Below the pieces are notes generated by a model. That model was given only the letters and a program-made list of their open reading frames with translations, did not search any database and had not been told where the DNA came from. Both the position numbers and the translations under genes were made by a program. Positions 8,429-20,320 of a stretch of DNA of 64,000 bases are shown piece by piece. Each line of letters starts with the position of its first letter. Positions within the stretch are counted from its first letter, which is position 1. This DNA comes from Lampropedia hyalina DSM 16112 (lineage in GTDB: Bacteria; Pseudomonadota; Gammaproteobacteria; Burkholderiales; Burkholderiaceae_C), in the NCBI RefSeq assembly GCF_900129055.1, contig NZ_FQUZ01000007.1, positions 1 through 64,000 of the forward strand. The letters run 5' to 3'.

Positions 8429-10741
8429 TCAGATGCTGCCAGCCTGCACATTGGCATTGGCAGCGGCCAGTGCCGTCATGTTCACGATGCGGCGCACCGT
8501 GGAGGAGGGCGTGAGCACATAGGCGGGTGCAGCGGCACCCATCAGGATCGGGCCGATGGTGGTGCCGTGGCCGCTGACTTCCTTGAGGACGTTGAACAGG
8601 ATGTTGGCCGAATCCAGGTTCGGGCAGATCAGGATGTTGGCATCCGATTGCAGCGTGTTGCCAATCAGCGTGCGGCTGCGCACTTCTGCCGACAGGGCAG
8701 CATCGCCGTGCAGTTCGCCGTCGCACTCGATTTCCGGGAAGCGTTGCTTGAACAGTTCCGTGGCCTTGCGCATCTTCAGCGCGCTGGGGCGCGACGAGGA
8801 GCCGTAGTTGGAGTGCGACAGGAAGGCCACCTTGGGCGGCAGGCCAAAACGCTGCACTTCGCGCACGGCCATCTGTGCAATGGAGACCAGGCCTTCTGGA
8901 TCGGGGTCTTCGTGGATGTAGGTGTCGGCAATGAACAGGGTGTGGTTTTCCAGGATCAGTGCGTTCAGCGTGGCCAGGCCCTCGGTGTCGTCGCGCACGC
9001 CAATCACATCCTTGATGCGGCGCAGGTGGTTGTCGAAGCGACCGATCATGCCGCAGAGCATGGCATCGGCATCACCCAGATGCACCATCAACGCGGCAAT
9101 GATGGAGTTGGAGCGGCGCACCGAGACCTTGGCGGCTTCCGGTGTCGTACCGTTGCGGCCCATGATGTGGTGGTAGGCCTCCCAGTACTGGCGGAAGCGC
9201 GAGTCGTTTTCAGGATTGACGATGTCCACGTCCTGACCGACCTGAAGGCGCAAGCCGGCTTTCTGGAGGCGGCTGGCAATGATTTCGGGGCGGCCAATCA
9301 GGATGGGGTGTGCCAGTCCTTCGTCCACGGCAGTCTGTGCCGCACGCAGTACCCGCTCGTCTTCGCCTTCGGCAAAGGCCACGCGGCGCAGTTGTGCCTT
9401 GGCGGCACGGAACACGGGCTTCATGAACATGCCGGTCTGATAGACAAAGCGGCTGAGGCTTTCGCGGTAGGCGGCGAGGTCTTCGATCGGGCGTGTGGCC
9501 ACGCCGGATTCGGCTGCGGCCTGGGCGACCGCAGGGGCAATGCGCAGGATCAACCGGGCATCGAACGGGGTGGGAATCAGGTAGTCGGGGCCAAACAGCA
9601 GTTCCTTGCCGGAGTAGGCGGCGGCGACTTCATCGCTGGCTTCGGCCTTGGCCAGTGCGGCAATTTCATGCACACAGGCCAGCTTCATGGCTTCGGTGAT
9701 CTTGGTCGCGCCGCAATCGAGCGCGCCCCGGAAGATGTAGGGGAAGCACAGGACGTTATTGACCTGGTTCGGGTAGTCGGAGCGGCCTGTGGCAATGATG
9801 CAGTCCGGGCGCACAGCCTTGGCCAGTTCCGGGCGGATTTCCGGCTCGGGGTTGGCCAGTGCCAGGATGATGGGCTGGCTGGCCATGGTTTTCACCATCT
9901 CAGCGGTCAGCACGCCAGGGGCGGAGCAGCCCAGGAACACGTCTGCACCATTGACGATGTCGGCCAGGGTGCGGGCATCGGTTTCGTGGGCGAAACGGGC
10001 CTTGGATGCGTCCAGGTTGCCCAGGCGAGCGGCGTGAATCACACCCTTGGAGTCGGCCAGGAAGATGTTTTCGTGCCTGACGCCCAGCCCTTCCATGACG
10101 GTGACGCAGGCAATGGCTGCGGCTCCTGCGCCGGAGACAGCGATTTTGACCTCATCGATTTTCTTGTTTACCAGCTCCAGCGCATTGACCAGCGCGGCGG
10201 AGGAAATGATGGCCGTGCCGTGCTGGTCGTCGTGGAACACCGGAATGTTCAGGCGCGCGCTGAGTTGCTGCTCGATGTAGAAGCACTCGGGGGCCTTGAT
10301 GTCTTCCAGGTTGATGCCGCCCAGTGTAGGCTCCAGCGCGGCGATGATTTCCACCAGCTTGTCGGGGTCGCGCTCGTTCAGCTCGATGTCGAATACGTCC
10401 ACACCGGCGAATTTCTTGAACAGGCAGCCTTTGCCTTCCATGACGGGCTTGCCGGCCAGCGGGCCGATGTCGCCCAGCCCCAGCACGGCAGTGCCGTTGG
10501 TGATGACACCCACCAGGTTGCCACGCGAGGTGTATTCGGCAGCCAGCGAGGGGTCGGCCTGAATGTCCAGACAGGGATAGGCGACACCGGGCGAGTAGGC
10601 CAGCGAGAGGTCGCGCTGGTTGGACAGTGGCTTGGTGGGGGTGACGGCAATCTTGCCCCGGCTGGGCGAGCGGTGGTATTCGAGGGCTGCCAGTCGCAGG
10701 GCTTGTTCAGCGTCGGAGAGGGTCTTGGATTCTTGGTTCAT
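8429..10741 (-). CDS. maeB: NADP-dependent malic enzyme with C-terminal phosphotransacetylase-like domain
   Basis: 770 residues, the usual length of two-domain MaeB. Residues 1 to about 430 are the malic enzyme: oxidative decarboxylation of malate to pyruvate, with [31 protein letters not shown] and the dinucleotide motif [11 protein letters not shown] near residue 200. The remainder resembles phosphotransacetylase and in E. coli acts as a regulatory domain that binds acetyl-CoA rather than an active enzyme. It is a single-gene unit between terminators. It probably supplies pyruvate and NADPH during growth on organic acids. Confidence 0.95.
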   Translation of the reverse strand: MNQESKTLSDAEQALRLAALEYHRSPSRGKIAVTPTKPLSNQRDLSLAYSPGVAYPCLDIQADPSLAAEYTSRGNLVGVITNGTAVLGLGDIGPLAGKPVMEGKGCLFKKFAGVDVFDIELNERDPDKLVEIIAALEPTLGGINLEDIKAPECFYIEQQLSARLNIPVFHDDQHGTAIISSAALVNALELVNKKIDEVKIAVSGAGAAAIACVTVMEGLGVRHENIFLADSKGVIHAARLGNLDASKARFAHETDARTLADIVNGADVFLGCSAPGVLTAEMVKTMASQPIILALANPEPEIRPELAKAVRPDCIIATGRSDYPNQVNNVLCFPYIFRGALDCGATKITEAMKLACVHEIAALAKAEASDEVAAAYSGKELLFGPDYLIPTPFDARLILRIAPAVAQAAAESGVATRPIEDLAAYRESLSRFVYQTGMFMKPVFRAAKAQLRRVAFAEGEDERVLRAAQTAVDEGLAHPILIGRPEIIASRLQKAGLRLQVGQDVDIVNPENDSRFRQYWEAYHHIMGRNGTTPEAAKVSVRRSNSIIAALMVHLGDADAMLCGMIGRFDNHLRRIKDVIGVRDDTEGLATLNALILENHTLFIADTYIHEDPDPEGLVSIAQMAVREVQRFGLPPKVAFLSHSNYGSSSRPSALKMRKATELFKQRFPEIECDGELHGDAALSAEVRSRTLIGNTLQSDANILICPNLDSANILFNVLKEVSGHGTTIGPILMGAAAPAYVLTPSSTVRRIVNMTALAAANANVQAGSI

Positions 10742-10973
10742 ACAGGTTCCAAACTAACGAAAAAACGAAGAGGCACGGTGGAGTGCGGGAGCCTGCACCG
10801 TCAGCCAAGGGGCACCATTCTTACAGGGAATGCGACCGTGGGGGTTCTTGTAATTAAAAATTTTGAATGCAAACCGCGTAAACCCCGAGCATTCGGCATG
10901 GTGGTGTGGGTTGGGAATAGAGGGAACGGGCACAAGCCATTTGCCACGCGTGCGACAAAAACGAGCCATGCCC

Positions 10974-11002
10974 CAAAAAAGAAGGCGTTGCAATGCAACG
11001 CC
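10974..11002 (-). terminator. leuA terminator
   Basis: A perfect palindrome, GGCGTTGCAATGCAACGCC (10984-11002), lies 15 bases after the leuA stop. On the minus strand it is followed by TTCTTTTTT. Confidence 0.85.
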
Positions 11003-11016
11003 CTGGACAGATTTCT

Positions 11017-12702
11017 TTAGGCAGAAACGATGGTGGTCGGTTGCAGGCGCGTGAGGTCAATGCCCGCCCGTTCTGCCCCCGACAGAATCGCCTTGATGGA
11101 GGCCGTGACGATGTTGGGGTTTTGCCCCACGCCCCAGACGCGCTGGCCGTCCACGCTGACGTCCACATAGGCGATGGCCTGGGCATTCGCTCCTTCGCCA
11201 ATGGCGTGTTCCGCATAGTCCAGCACCTTGATCTCGCGGCCAGATGCCTTGGAGAGTGCGCCGATGAAGGCATCGATCGGGCCGGAACCCTGGCCTTCGA
11301 TGGTCACGCTGCTGCCGTTCTTGCGCACGCTGGCCGTGATGCCGGTCTGCGCACCATCGCCTTCGAGCTGGTAGGACGGGGCCGACTCTGCCAGATGGTA
11401 TTCACGCTGGAAAATATCCCACAGGTGCCTGGCCTGCATTTCCGTGCCTTCGGCATCCATGGCCTTCTGCACCACCTGGCTGAATTCGATTTGCAGACGG
11501 CGCGGCAATACCAGCTTGTATTCGCTCTCCAACAGATAGGAGATGCCGCCCTTGCCGGACTGGCTATTGACGCGGATCACTGCCTCGTAGCTGCGTCCCA
11601 GGTCCTTGGGGTCGATGGGCAGATAGGGCATGTCCCAGATGTCGCTGTCCTTGCGCGCCGAGAATGCTTTCTTGATGGCATCCTGGTGCGAGCCGGAGAA
11701 CGAGGTGAACACCAGATCGCCCACATACGGATGGCGCGGATGCACCGGCAACTGGTTGCAGTGTTCCACGGTGCTGCGGATGGCATCGATGTCGGAAAAG
11801 TCCAGTTGCGGATCCACGCCCTGTACATACATGTTCAGCGCGATGTTCACCAAATCGAGGTTGCCGGTGCGCTCGCCATTGCCGAACAGACAGCCTTCGA
11901 GGCGGTCGGCTCCTGCCATCAAGGCCAGTTCTGCCGTTGCCGTGCCAGTGCCCCGGTCATTGTGCGGATGCACCGACAGGATGATGGAGTCGCGGCGTTG
12001 AATGTGGCGGTGCGTCCACTCCACCATATCGGCGAAGATGTTGGGGGTGGAATGCTCCACAGTGGTGGGCAGGTTGATGATGCACTTGTTATCGGGTGTG
12101 GGCTGCCAGACATCGGTGACGGCATCGATGACGCGGCGGCTGAACTCCAGCTCGGTGTCCGAATACATCTCTGGCGAATACTGGAACACCCATTGCGTGC
12201 CCGGATGCTGGGCGGCGATTTCCTGGAACAGGCGTGCGTTGCTGCTGGCCAGTTCCACGATTTCATCTTCGTTCATCCCCAGCACCACATTGCGCATGAC
12301 CGGGGCCGTGGCGTTGTAGAGGTGCACGATGGCACGGCGCGCGCCCTGCAAGGCCTCGAAGGTGCGCCGCACCAGATGCTCGCGTGCCTGGGTGAGCACC
12401 TGCACGGTCACATCGTCGGGGATGAGGCCGTCCTCGATCAGCTTGCGGGCAAAATCGAATTCCACCTGGGAGGCGGATGGGAAGCCGATTTCGATTTCCT
12501 TGAAACCAATGTCCACCAGCGTCTGGAACATGCGCAACTTGCGCTCCACATCCATCGGCTCGATCAGCGACTGGTTGCCGTCGCGCAAGTCCACGCTGCA
12601 CCATACGGGTGGCTGGGTGATGGTGGCATCGGGCCAGGTGCGATCCTGAAGGCGCACGGGGGCGAAGGGGCGGTATTTGGTGGCGGGGTTTTTCAACATC
12701 AT
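11017..12702 (-). CDS. leuA: 2-isopropylmalate synthase
   Basis: 561 residues. It condenses acetyl-CoA with 2-oxoisovalerate, the first committed step of leucine synthesis, and is normally inhibited by leucine through its C-terminal regulatory domain. Visible motifs are [11 protein letters not shown] at the N-terminus, the metal-binding [22 protein letters not shown], and [12 protein letters not shown]. The long form with N-terminal [17 protein letters not shown] fits the LeuA type of about 560 residues found in beta-proteobacteria and actinobacteria. Two adjacent ATGs (12702 and 12699) are possible starts. Upstream lie a leucine-rich leader peptide and a hairpin, so transcription attenuation by leucine supply is likely. 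Confidence 0.95.
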   Translation of the reverse strand: MMLKNPATKYRPFAPVRLQDRTWPDATITQPPVWCSVDLRDGNQSLIEPMDVERKLRMFQTLVDIGFKEIEIGFPSASQVEFDFARKLIEDGLIPDDVTVQVLTQAREHLVRRTFEALQGARRAIVHLYNATAPVMRNVVLGMNEDEIVELASSNARLFQEIAAQHPGTQWVFQYSPEMYSDTELEFSRRVIDAVTDVWQPTPDNKCIINLPTTVEHSTPNIFADMVEWTHRHIQRRDSIILSVHPHNDRGTGTATAELALMAGADRLEGCLFGNGERTGNLDLVNIALNMYVQGVDPQLDFSDIDAIRSTVEHCNQLPVHPRHPYVGDLVFTSFSGSHQDAIKKAFSARKDSDIWDMPYLPIDPKDLGRSYEAVIRVNSQSGKGGISYLLESEYKLVLPRRLQIEFSQVVQKAMDAEGTEMQARHLWDIFQREYHLAESAPSYQLEGDGAQTGITASVRKNGSSVTIEGQGSGPIDAFIGALSKASGREIKVLDYAEHAIGEGANAQAIAYVDVSVDGQRVWGVGQNPNIVTASIKAILSGAERAGIDLTRLQPTTIVSA

Positions 12703-12755
12703 TTGGAGCAGTCCTGAACTGTGGTCTGAAACGACCAGCGACCCTTTCAATGGCG

Positions 12756-12795
12756 GAAATGCAAATCGGCCCGTCGCTGGTGCTAACGGGCCGAT
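12756..12795 (-). terminator. Attenuator hairpin in the leuA leader
   Basis: On the minus strand ATCGGCCCGT (12795-12786) pairs perfectly over ten bases with ACGGGCCGAT (12774-12765) around an 11-base loop and is followed by TTTGCATTT, a weak T-rich tract. It lies between the leucine leader peptide and leuA. A stretch overlapping the end of the leader (ACGGGC at 12840-12835) can pair with GCCCGT of the hairpin's first arm, giving a possible antiterminator. The structure is seen directly; the mechanism is inferred. Confidence 0.7.
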
Positions 12796-12823
12796 GAAAG
12801 AGGCACTTGACGCCAAGCGCACA

Positions 12824-12880
12824 TCAACAACTTCGCCCGTGGAGCGAAAGTAGCGATAGCGATTGCGTGAAGTTTTGCAT
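12824..12880 (-). CDS. leuL: Leucine leader peptide (leuL-like)
   Basis: An 18-residue open frame, [18 protein letters not shown], ends 121 bases before leuA. Four of its residues are leucine, encoded by CTA, CTA, CTT and CTC and never by CTG, which dominates elsewhere in this GC-rich window. Clustered, poorly used codons of the pathway's own product just before a terminator hairpin are the hallmark of ribosome-mediated attenuation: leucine shortage stalls the ribosome and should let leuA be transcribed. The leader lacks an obvious ribosome site, and the frame stays open upstream to 13009, so the exact start is uncertain. Confidence 0.72.
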   Translation of the reverse strand: MQNFTQSLSLLSLHGRSC

Positions 12881-12978
12881 GGCGTGCAATATAGCACAAA
12901 AACGGCACTTCCTTCGTGGGAGGGGTTGCAGGCTGCGAGCACTTGGGAAGTCTCCTGCCATGTTTTTTCCTGGCGGGG

Positions 12979-12996
12979 TTGTCATAAAACCGTCGC
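12979..12996 (+). promoter_or_regulatory. Candidate Pho box upstream of ppk
   Basis: TTGTCAT, AAAA, CCGTCGC resembles two PhoB half-sites (consensus CTGTCAT, four bases, CTGTCAY). The first half matches at six of seven positions, the second at five of seven. It lies about 60 bases before the ppk start, and ppk belongs to the Pho regulon in several proteobacteria. Confidence 0.45.
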
Positions 12997-13058
12997 AATT
13001 CAAATTCATTTCAATGTCAGAATAAGCCGTTTGAAATCATTACCCAGCATGGAGCCTC

Positions 13059-15635
13059 ATGGTCACTAAAACGTCAGCTGCCACGGCCAAGGCAGTTCCC
13101 GCAACGTCTTCCAAAACCACTGCAAAAACCACCCCTGCGCCCCGGAAAACCACTGCCGTGCGCCGCACCCGGGCCAGCCTCCCTGCGACACCACCATCTT
13201 CCGATGCCAAGCCTGTGACGGCATCGGCTCCTGCTCCGGCCCCGAGAAAACGCCGCACTCGCACCAGTGCACCGGCTACGCCAGCGGCTGTGGTTATCGC
13301 TTCCGTTCCCACTCCCACATCCGCCCCCGTTCCGGTTGCCACGGTGAACAGCGAAGCCCTGCCGGTGGCCAAGAACCCTTCCGGCGATATCGCGGGCGCG
13401 CTGGATACCGTGCGCGAGCTGCAAGCCAGCTCCGGCTCGCTCTGGAGCCTGAAAAGCCGCCAGCAGATTCAGGCCGAGGCCGAGCTGATCGTGCATCTGG
13501 AACGCCCGGCCCACATCCACTGGCTCGATCGTGACCACAGCATTCTGGCCTTCAACGAGCGCGTGTTCGACTGGGCCACCCGCGCGGACGTGCCGCTGCT
13601 GGAGCGGCTGCGCTATCTGACCATCGTATCGTCCAACCTCGACGAGTTCTTTGAGGTGCGCGTGGCCGATCATCTCGAAGCCTTTCTGGACGGCGTGCTG
13701 GACGACGAGTATTCGGTGGAGAGCTACCGCAAGATTGCCCGCAAGGCGCATGAACTGGTGCAGCGTCAATACACGCTTTACAACCAGGTGCTGATGCCCG
13801 AATTCATCGGGCAGGGCATCGAGATCATCTCCCACGGCAAGCGCAATGCGGCACAACGCCGCTGGGTGAGTGATTATTTCGACCGCGAAGTGCGGCCCCT
13901 GCTCACGCCGGTGGCACTCGACCCGGCACACCCTTTCCCCCAGGTGGCCAACAAGTCGCTGAACTTCATCGTGCGGCTGGAAGGCGAGGATGCCTTTGGC
14001 CACACCAACGAGATTGCCATCGTCAAGGTGCCGCGCGTGCTGCCTCGCTTCGTGCGCCTGCCCGATTCGCTCTCCGGTGGCAAGGGCAAGATCGGGGTCA
14101 TCAGCCTCTCCAGCATGATTCGCGCCCATCTGGCCGAGATGTTCCACGGTCGCAAGGTGGTGGAATACTCGCAGTTCCGCGTCACGCGCCATTCCGATCT
14201 GGCTGTGGTGGAAGGCGAGGTGCAGAACCTGCGCACCGCACTGCGCAAGGGCCTGCAACATCGCCATTTCGGCAAGGCCACGCGCATCGAGGTGTCGTAC
14301 AGTTGTTCCGAGCAGGTCGCCAGCCTGTTGCTGGCGCAGTATGGTCTGCCCGATGAAGCCCTGTTCCGCGTGCGCGGCCCCGTCAATCTGGTGCGCCTGA
14401 CGCAGGTGATCGACCTGCTGGACGATGAACGCACCGACCTGCTGTTCCCCAAGTGGATTCCGCAGTGGCCGCGCTCCCTGAAGAACAGCGAGAACCTCTT
14501 CACCCGCATCCGCCAGCGGGATGTGCTGATTCACCAGCCTTTCGAGAGCTTCGATGCCGTGGTCGAGTTGCTGCGCCAGGCGGTCAAGGACCCTTCCGTG
14601 CTGGCCATCAAGCAGACCGTGTACCGCACCGGTTCCGATTCGGCCATGATGGATTTGCTGCGCGAAGCCGTGCGCAAGGGCAAGGAAGTCACCGCCGTGG
14701 TGGAGCTGAAGGCGCGTTTTGACGAAGAAAACAACATCAACTGGGCCGAGGCCCTGGAATCGATTGGTGTGCAGGTCGTGTACGGCATCGTGGGGCTGAA
14801 GACCCATGCCAAGATGCTGCTGATTACACGGCGTGAACCCTTGGGGCTGAAACGCTACGGCCATCTCTCCACCGGCAACTACAACCCCAAGACGGCCCGG
14901 CTCTACACCGACCTGAGCTACTTCACCGCAAACGATGCCATCACCGCCGACATGGATTCGGTGTTCACCCTGCTGGCCAGCCAAGGCACACTGCCGCCGC
15001 TCAAAAGCCTGCTGGTGGCTCCGTTCACGCTGCAAAAATCCATGCTCGATGCCATCGACCGTGTGCGCGAAGCCGCAGCAGGTGGACAGAAGGCGCGTAT
15101 CGTCGCCAAGATGAATGCCCTGACCGACTGGGTGCTGGCAGCGGCCCTGCACAAGGCCGCCCAGGCAGGCGTGCAGGTGGATCTGATCGTGCGGGGAGCC
15201 TGTGTTCTGCCCGCCCAGACTGTGACGGACAAGGGCGGCAGCATCCGCATTCGTTCGATTGTGGGGCGTTTTCTGGAGCACAGCCGTGTGTTCTACTTCC
15301 AGGCCGGGGAGCAGGAAGACCTGTACCTCTCCAGTGCCGACTGGATGAACCGTAACATGAATCGCCGCGTGGAACTGGGCTGGCAGGTGACAGAACCGGC
15401 ATTGCGCCAGCGCATCATCGACGAATGCCTGATCTCGTATCTGCTGGACGACCGCGATGCCTGGGTGCTCAAGGAAGATGGCAGCTACCAACGCCTACAG
15501 GGTGACAGCATCAATGCCAGTGCCCAGCAAGTGCTCGCCCACTATTTCAGCACCGCGCCCGTGGTGCGCACACGCGGTGGCCACCCACAGGTGCTGGAGC
15601 AGCAGCCCCCGAGCGGTGGCAAGAAAACCTCCTGA
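13059..15635 (+). CDS. ppk: Polyphosphate kinase 1 with long low-complexity N-terminal extension
   Basis: 858 residues; PPK1 is usually near 690. The enzyme reversibly polymerises the terminal phosphate of ATP into polyphosphate. The recognisable protein begins near residue 145 (QAEAELIVHLERPAHIHWLD) and continues through SSNLDEFFEVRVADH, IKQTVYRTGSDSAMM and two phospholipase-D-like active-site regions with histidines, GLKTHAKMLL (near residue 583) and GRFLEHSRVFYF. The first 140 or so residues are rich in Ala, Pro, Thr, Lys and Arg (KTTAKTTPAPRKTTAVRRTR) and resemble histone-H1-like tails. There is no good internal start that would remove this tail, so it appears genuine. A Pho-box-like site precedes the gene and a terminator follows. 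Confidence 0.93.
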   Translation: MVTKTSAATAKAVPATSSKTTAKTTPAPRKTTAVRRTRASLPATPPSSDAKPVTASAPAPAPRKRRTRTSAPATPAAVVIASVPTPTSAPVPVATVNSEALPVAKNPSGDIAGALDTVRELQASSGSLWSLKSRQQIQAEAELIVHLERPAHIHWLDRDHSILAFNERVFDWATRADVPLLERLRYLTIVSSNLDEFFEVRVADHLEAFLDGVLDDEYSVESYRKIARKAHELVQRQYTLYNQVLMPEFIGQGIEIISHGKRNAAQRRWVSDYFDREVRPLLTPVALDPAHPFPQVANKSLNFIVRLEGEDAFGHTNEIAIVKVPRVLPRFVRLPDSLSGGKGKIGVISLSSMIRAHLAEMFHGRKVVEYSQFRVTRHSDLAVVEGEVQNLRTALRKGLQHRHFGKATRIEVSYSCSEQVASLLLAQYGLPDEALFRVRGPVNLVRLTQVIDLLDDERTDLLFPKWIPQWPRSLKNSENLFTRIRQRDVLIHQPFESFDAVVELLRQAVKDPSVLAIKQTVYRTGSDSAMMDLLREAVRKGKEVTAVVELKARFDEENNINWAEALESIGVQVVYGIVGLKTHAKMLLITRREPLGLKRYGHLSTGNYNPKTARLYTDLSYFTANDAITADMDSVFTLLASQGTLPPLKSLLVAPFTLQKSMLDAIDRVREAAAGGQKARIVAKMNALTDWVLAAALHKAAQAGVQVDLIVRGACVLPAQTVTDKGGSIRIRSIVGRFLEHSRVFYFQAGEQEDLYLSSADWMNRNMNRRVELGWQVTEPALRQRIIDECLISYLLDDRDAWVLKEDGSYQRLQGDSINASAQQVLAHYFSTAPVVRTRGGHPQVLEQQPPSGGKKTS

Positions 15636-15648
15636 ATGGCGTGACTGG

Positions 15649-15678
15649 AAGCGGGAAACATGGGTTTCCCGCTTTTTT
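15649..15678 (+). terminator. Terminator of ppk
   Basis: AAGCGGGAAAC pairs with GTTTCCCGCTT around a short loop (ATGG region) and runs into TTTTTT. It begins 14 bases after the ppk stop. Confidence 0.85.
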
Positions 15679-15704
15679 CTGACGCGCCCCTGATCTTTTC
15701 GGTT

Positions 15705-17087
15705 TCAATGCGCAGCGTTGCCGATCTGCGCATCGGGTTTGACGCTGTGCACCAGGGCCAGGAAGGCACTGCGGATGCGCTCCAGGGCTTCGGGGGTCTG
15801 GCCTTCAAAACGCAGCACCAGCACTGGCGTGGTGTTGGACGCACGCACCAGACCGAAGCCGTCCGGCCAGTCGGCACGCAGGCCATCTATGGTGCTGACC
15901 TTGGCGGGAGCCGGGAAGTGTGCTCTCTCCACCAGTTGCGCCACCAGTGCGTGGGGTTCGCCTTCGGCGCAGGCGATGTTCATTTCCGGCGTGGAATGGC
16001 TGCTGGGCAGGGCGTTGAGCACGGCACTGGGGTCGGGGTGGCGGCTGAGGATTTCCAGCAGGCGCGTGCCGGCGTAGGTTCCGTCGTCGAAGCCGTACCA
16101 GCGTTCCTTGAAGAAAATGTGGCCACTCATCTCACCGCCCAGCGGGGCACTGGTCTCGCGCATGCGTGCCTTGATGAGCGAGTGGCCGGTCTTGAACATC
16201 ACGGGTATGCCACCGGCCTGTTCGATGGCGGGGGCGAGTTGCTGGCTGCACTTCACGTCGAAAACGATTTCGCCGCCGGGCACGCGCGAGAGCACGTCCT
16301 GCGCGAACAGGATGATCTGGCGGTCGGGGAAGATGTTCTGGCCGTCCTTGGTGACGATGCCCAGGCGGTCGCCGTCGCCGTCGAAGGCCAGTCCCAGTTC
16401 GGCAGCGCTGTGTTGCAGTGCGGCGATCAGGTCTTGCAGGTTCTCGGGCTTGCTGGGGTCGGGGTGGTGATTGGGGAAGTTGCCATCGACCTCGGTGAAC
16501 AGTTCAGTGACGGTGCAGCCCAGTGCGCGGAAGATCGCCGGGGCAGTGGCTCCGGCAATGCCGTTGCCCGCATCGACAACGATGTGCAGCGGACGTGTAA
16601 GCTGGATGTCCGAGGCAATGCGCTCCAGGTAGGCAGGAAAGACATCGGCTTGTGTCACGGTGCCGGTTCCGGGCAGTGACCAGTCTTCGCGTTCGATGCG
16701 CTGGCGCAGTTGCTGGATTTCGTCGCCATAGATGGCTTTGCCTGCCAGCACCATCTTGAAGCCGTTGTAGTCCTTGGGGTTGTGGCTGCCGGTGATCTGG
16801 ATGCCGCTGTGCGCCAGGGTGCTGGCGGCGAAGTAAAGCATCGGAGTGGTGACCATGCCCACATCAATCACGTCGATGCCGGTTTCCGTCAAACCCTGAA
16901 TCAGGGCCTGTGCCAGTTCCGCGCCGCTGAGGCGGCCATCACGCCCGACAGCGACGGTTTTTTCGCCGGCAGCCAGTGCGGCCGTGCCGAAGGCCCGGCC
17001 CAGATGGAGGGCCGTGGCGGCGTTGAGGGTGCTGGGCACGATGCCCCGGATGTCGTAGGCTTTGAAGATGGAGGCTGGGACTTGCAT
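15705..17087 (-). CDS. Phosphomannomutase/phosphoglucomutase (AlgC/ManB type)
   Basis: 460 residues of the alpha-D-phosphohexomutase family, which interconverts hexose 1- and 6-phosphates for exopolysaccharide and lipopolysaccharide precursors. All four active-site signatures are present: phosphoserine loop ITGSHNPKDYNGFKM with S101, metal loop FDGDGDRLGIV, sugar loop GGEMSGHIFF, and phosphate loop VRASNTTPVLVLRFEG. The length matches P. aeruginosa AlgC. The start at 17087 (MQVPASIFKAYDIRG) puts the family's KAYDIRG motif at its usual place near the N-terminus. It is convergent with ppk. Confidence 0.93.
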   Translation of the reverse strand: MQVPASIFKAYDIRGIVPSTLNAATALHLGRAFGTAALAAGEKTVAVGRDGRLSGAELAQALIQGLTETGIDVIDVGMVTTPMLYFAASTLAHSGIQITGSHNPKDYNGFKMVLAGKAIYGDEIQQLRQRIEREDWSLPGTGTVTQADVFPAYLERIASDIQLTRPLHIVVDAGNGIAGATAPAIFRALGCTVTELFTEVDGNFPNHHPDPSKPENLQDLIAALQHSAAELGLAFDGDGDRLGIVTKDGQNIFPDRQIILFAQDVLSRVPGGEIVFDVKCSQQLAPAIEQAGGIPVMFKTGHSLIKARMRETSAPLGGEMSGHIFFKERWYGFDDGTYAGTRLLEILSRHPDPSAVLNALPSSHSTPEMNIACAEGEPHALVAQLVERAHFPAPAKVSTIDGLRADWPDGFGLVRASNTTPVLVLRFEGQTPEALERIRSAFLALVHSVKPDAQIGNAAH

Positions 17088-17231
17088 GGGGTAAGGGAAA
17101 GGTTTTGGGGAGGGTATCCGTGCCACAGCCCCGGTGTGCCGTGCCGTGGGGCGCGACACACCGGGGCTGGTGCATGAGGGCAGCCGCCATCGGAGTGGGT
17201 GTAACCGGGCGGGCAGATGGAGATGGGCGGC

Positions 17232-19580
<2,349 letters not shown>

Positions 19581-19788
19581 GTGATGAACTCCTTGTGCTT
19601 GCTGATAAAAAGAAAAGCGGGGTGTTGGGAGGGTAGATGCGGCCTGTGCGTCACGGTTTCAATGCAGGCCACAGCAATCTTTGTGCCCATTCTGCCGAAA
19701 ACTGCGGAGGCCGGGGAAAAGCCATGCCGTATTCCATGCCATTGGCCTGCCGTTGCATGTCATCGTTCGGGTGGGTGGGCATATATCG

Positions 19789-20163
19789 TCACTCCTGTGC
19801 CGGTTCGGCCACGCATTGCAGCGGATGCCCGGCCTGGGCGGCGGCATCCATGACCAGCGCGACCTTGGTGTGGGCGATGTCGCGGGTGTACACGCCGCAG
19901 ACCCCGCGCCCTTCCATGTGCACCTTCTGCATGATCATGTTGGCGGTGTGTTCATCCTTGTTGAAGAAGCTTTGCAGCACATCGACCACGAATTCCATCG
20001 GGGTGTAGTCGTCGTTGAGCATGACGACCTGGTACATCGGTGGAGGCGGGGATTTCTGGAGCTTGCGCTCCAGTACCACGGCTGCCTCGTCCGCATGCCT
20101 GGGATGGATGGCAGGGGGAGTGCGGGGGGCTTTGGGCGGAAGGGATGCTGCGAGGTGAACCAT
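19789..20163 (-). CDS. clpS: ClpS adaptor for ClpAP
   Basis: 124 residues. ClpS delivers N-end-rule substrates to ClpA. The conserved core is [20 protein letters not shown], then [20 protein letters not shown] and [19 protein letters not shown], containing the N-degron pocket (the NDDYTPM segment) and the ClpA-contact helix. It has a longer N-terminal tail than E. coli ClpS, rich in Pro and Ala. It sits directly upstream of clpA. Confidence 0.94.
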   Translation of the reverse strand: MVHLAASLPPKAPRTPPAIHPRHADEAAVVLERKLQKSPPPPMYQVVMLNDDYTPMEFVVDVLQSFFNKDEHTANMIMQKVHMEGRGVCGVYTRDIAHTKVALVMDAAAQAGHPLQCVAEPAQE

Positions 20164-20320
20164 GTTTCAAGCTGTGCCCGGCGTGAGCAGGCGACAAGGG
20201 AAGGCGGGAGGAGGGCCATTGGCCCCGTTTCCGAGCGAATTCGGATGAAATCCATTCTAGCAAGCATTTGCCCCGCATTCAGGCCCTTGGGAAGGGCTGT
20301 CTGATGACACGCCCTTGGGC

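Larger units (their letters stand above)
12703..13058. promoter_or_regulatory. Divergent leuA/ppk regulatory region
   Basis: The leuA side (minus strand) holds a leader peptide and an attenuator hairpin, annotated separately. The ppk side (plus strand) holds a candidate Pho box at 12979-12996 followed by an AT-rich stretch (AATTCAAATTCATTTCAATG) suitable for a -10 element. I see no other gene here. Confidence 0.6.

Noticed and set aside
8366-11020. Long plus-strand open frame (884 codons) opposite maeB
   Set aside because: It mirrors the codon pattern of maeB on the other strand, has His/Gln/Val-rich composition with no family similarity, and maeB is unmistakable.
13074-15491. Minus-strand open frame of 805 codons opposite ppk
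   Set aside because: It is an antisense shadow of ppk with no recognisable domain.
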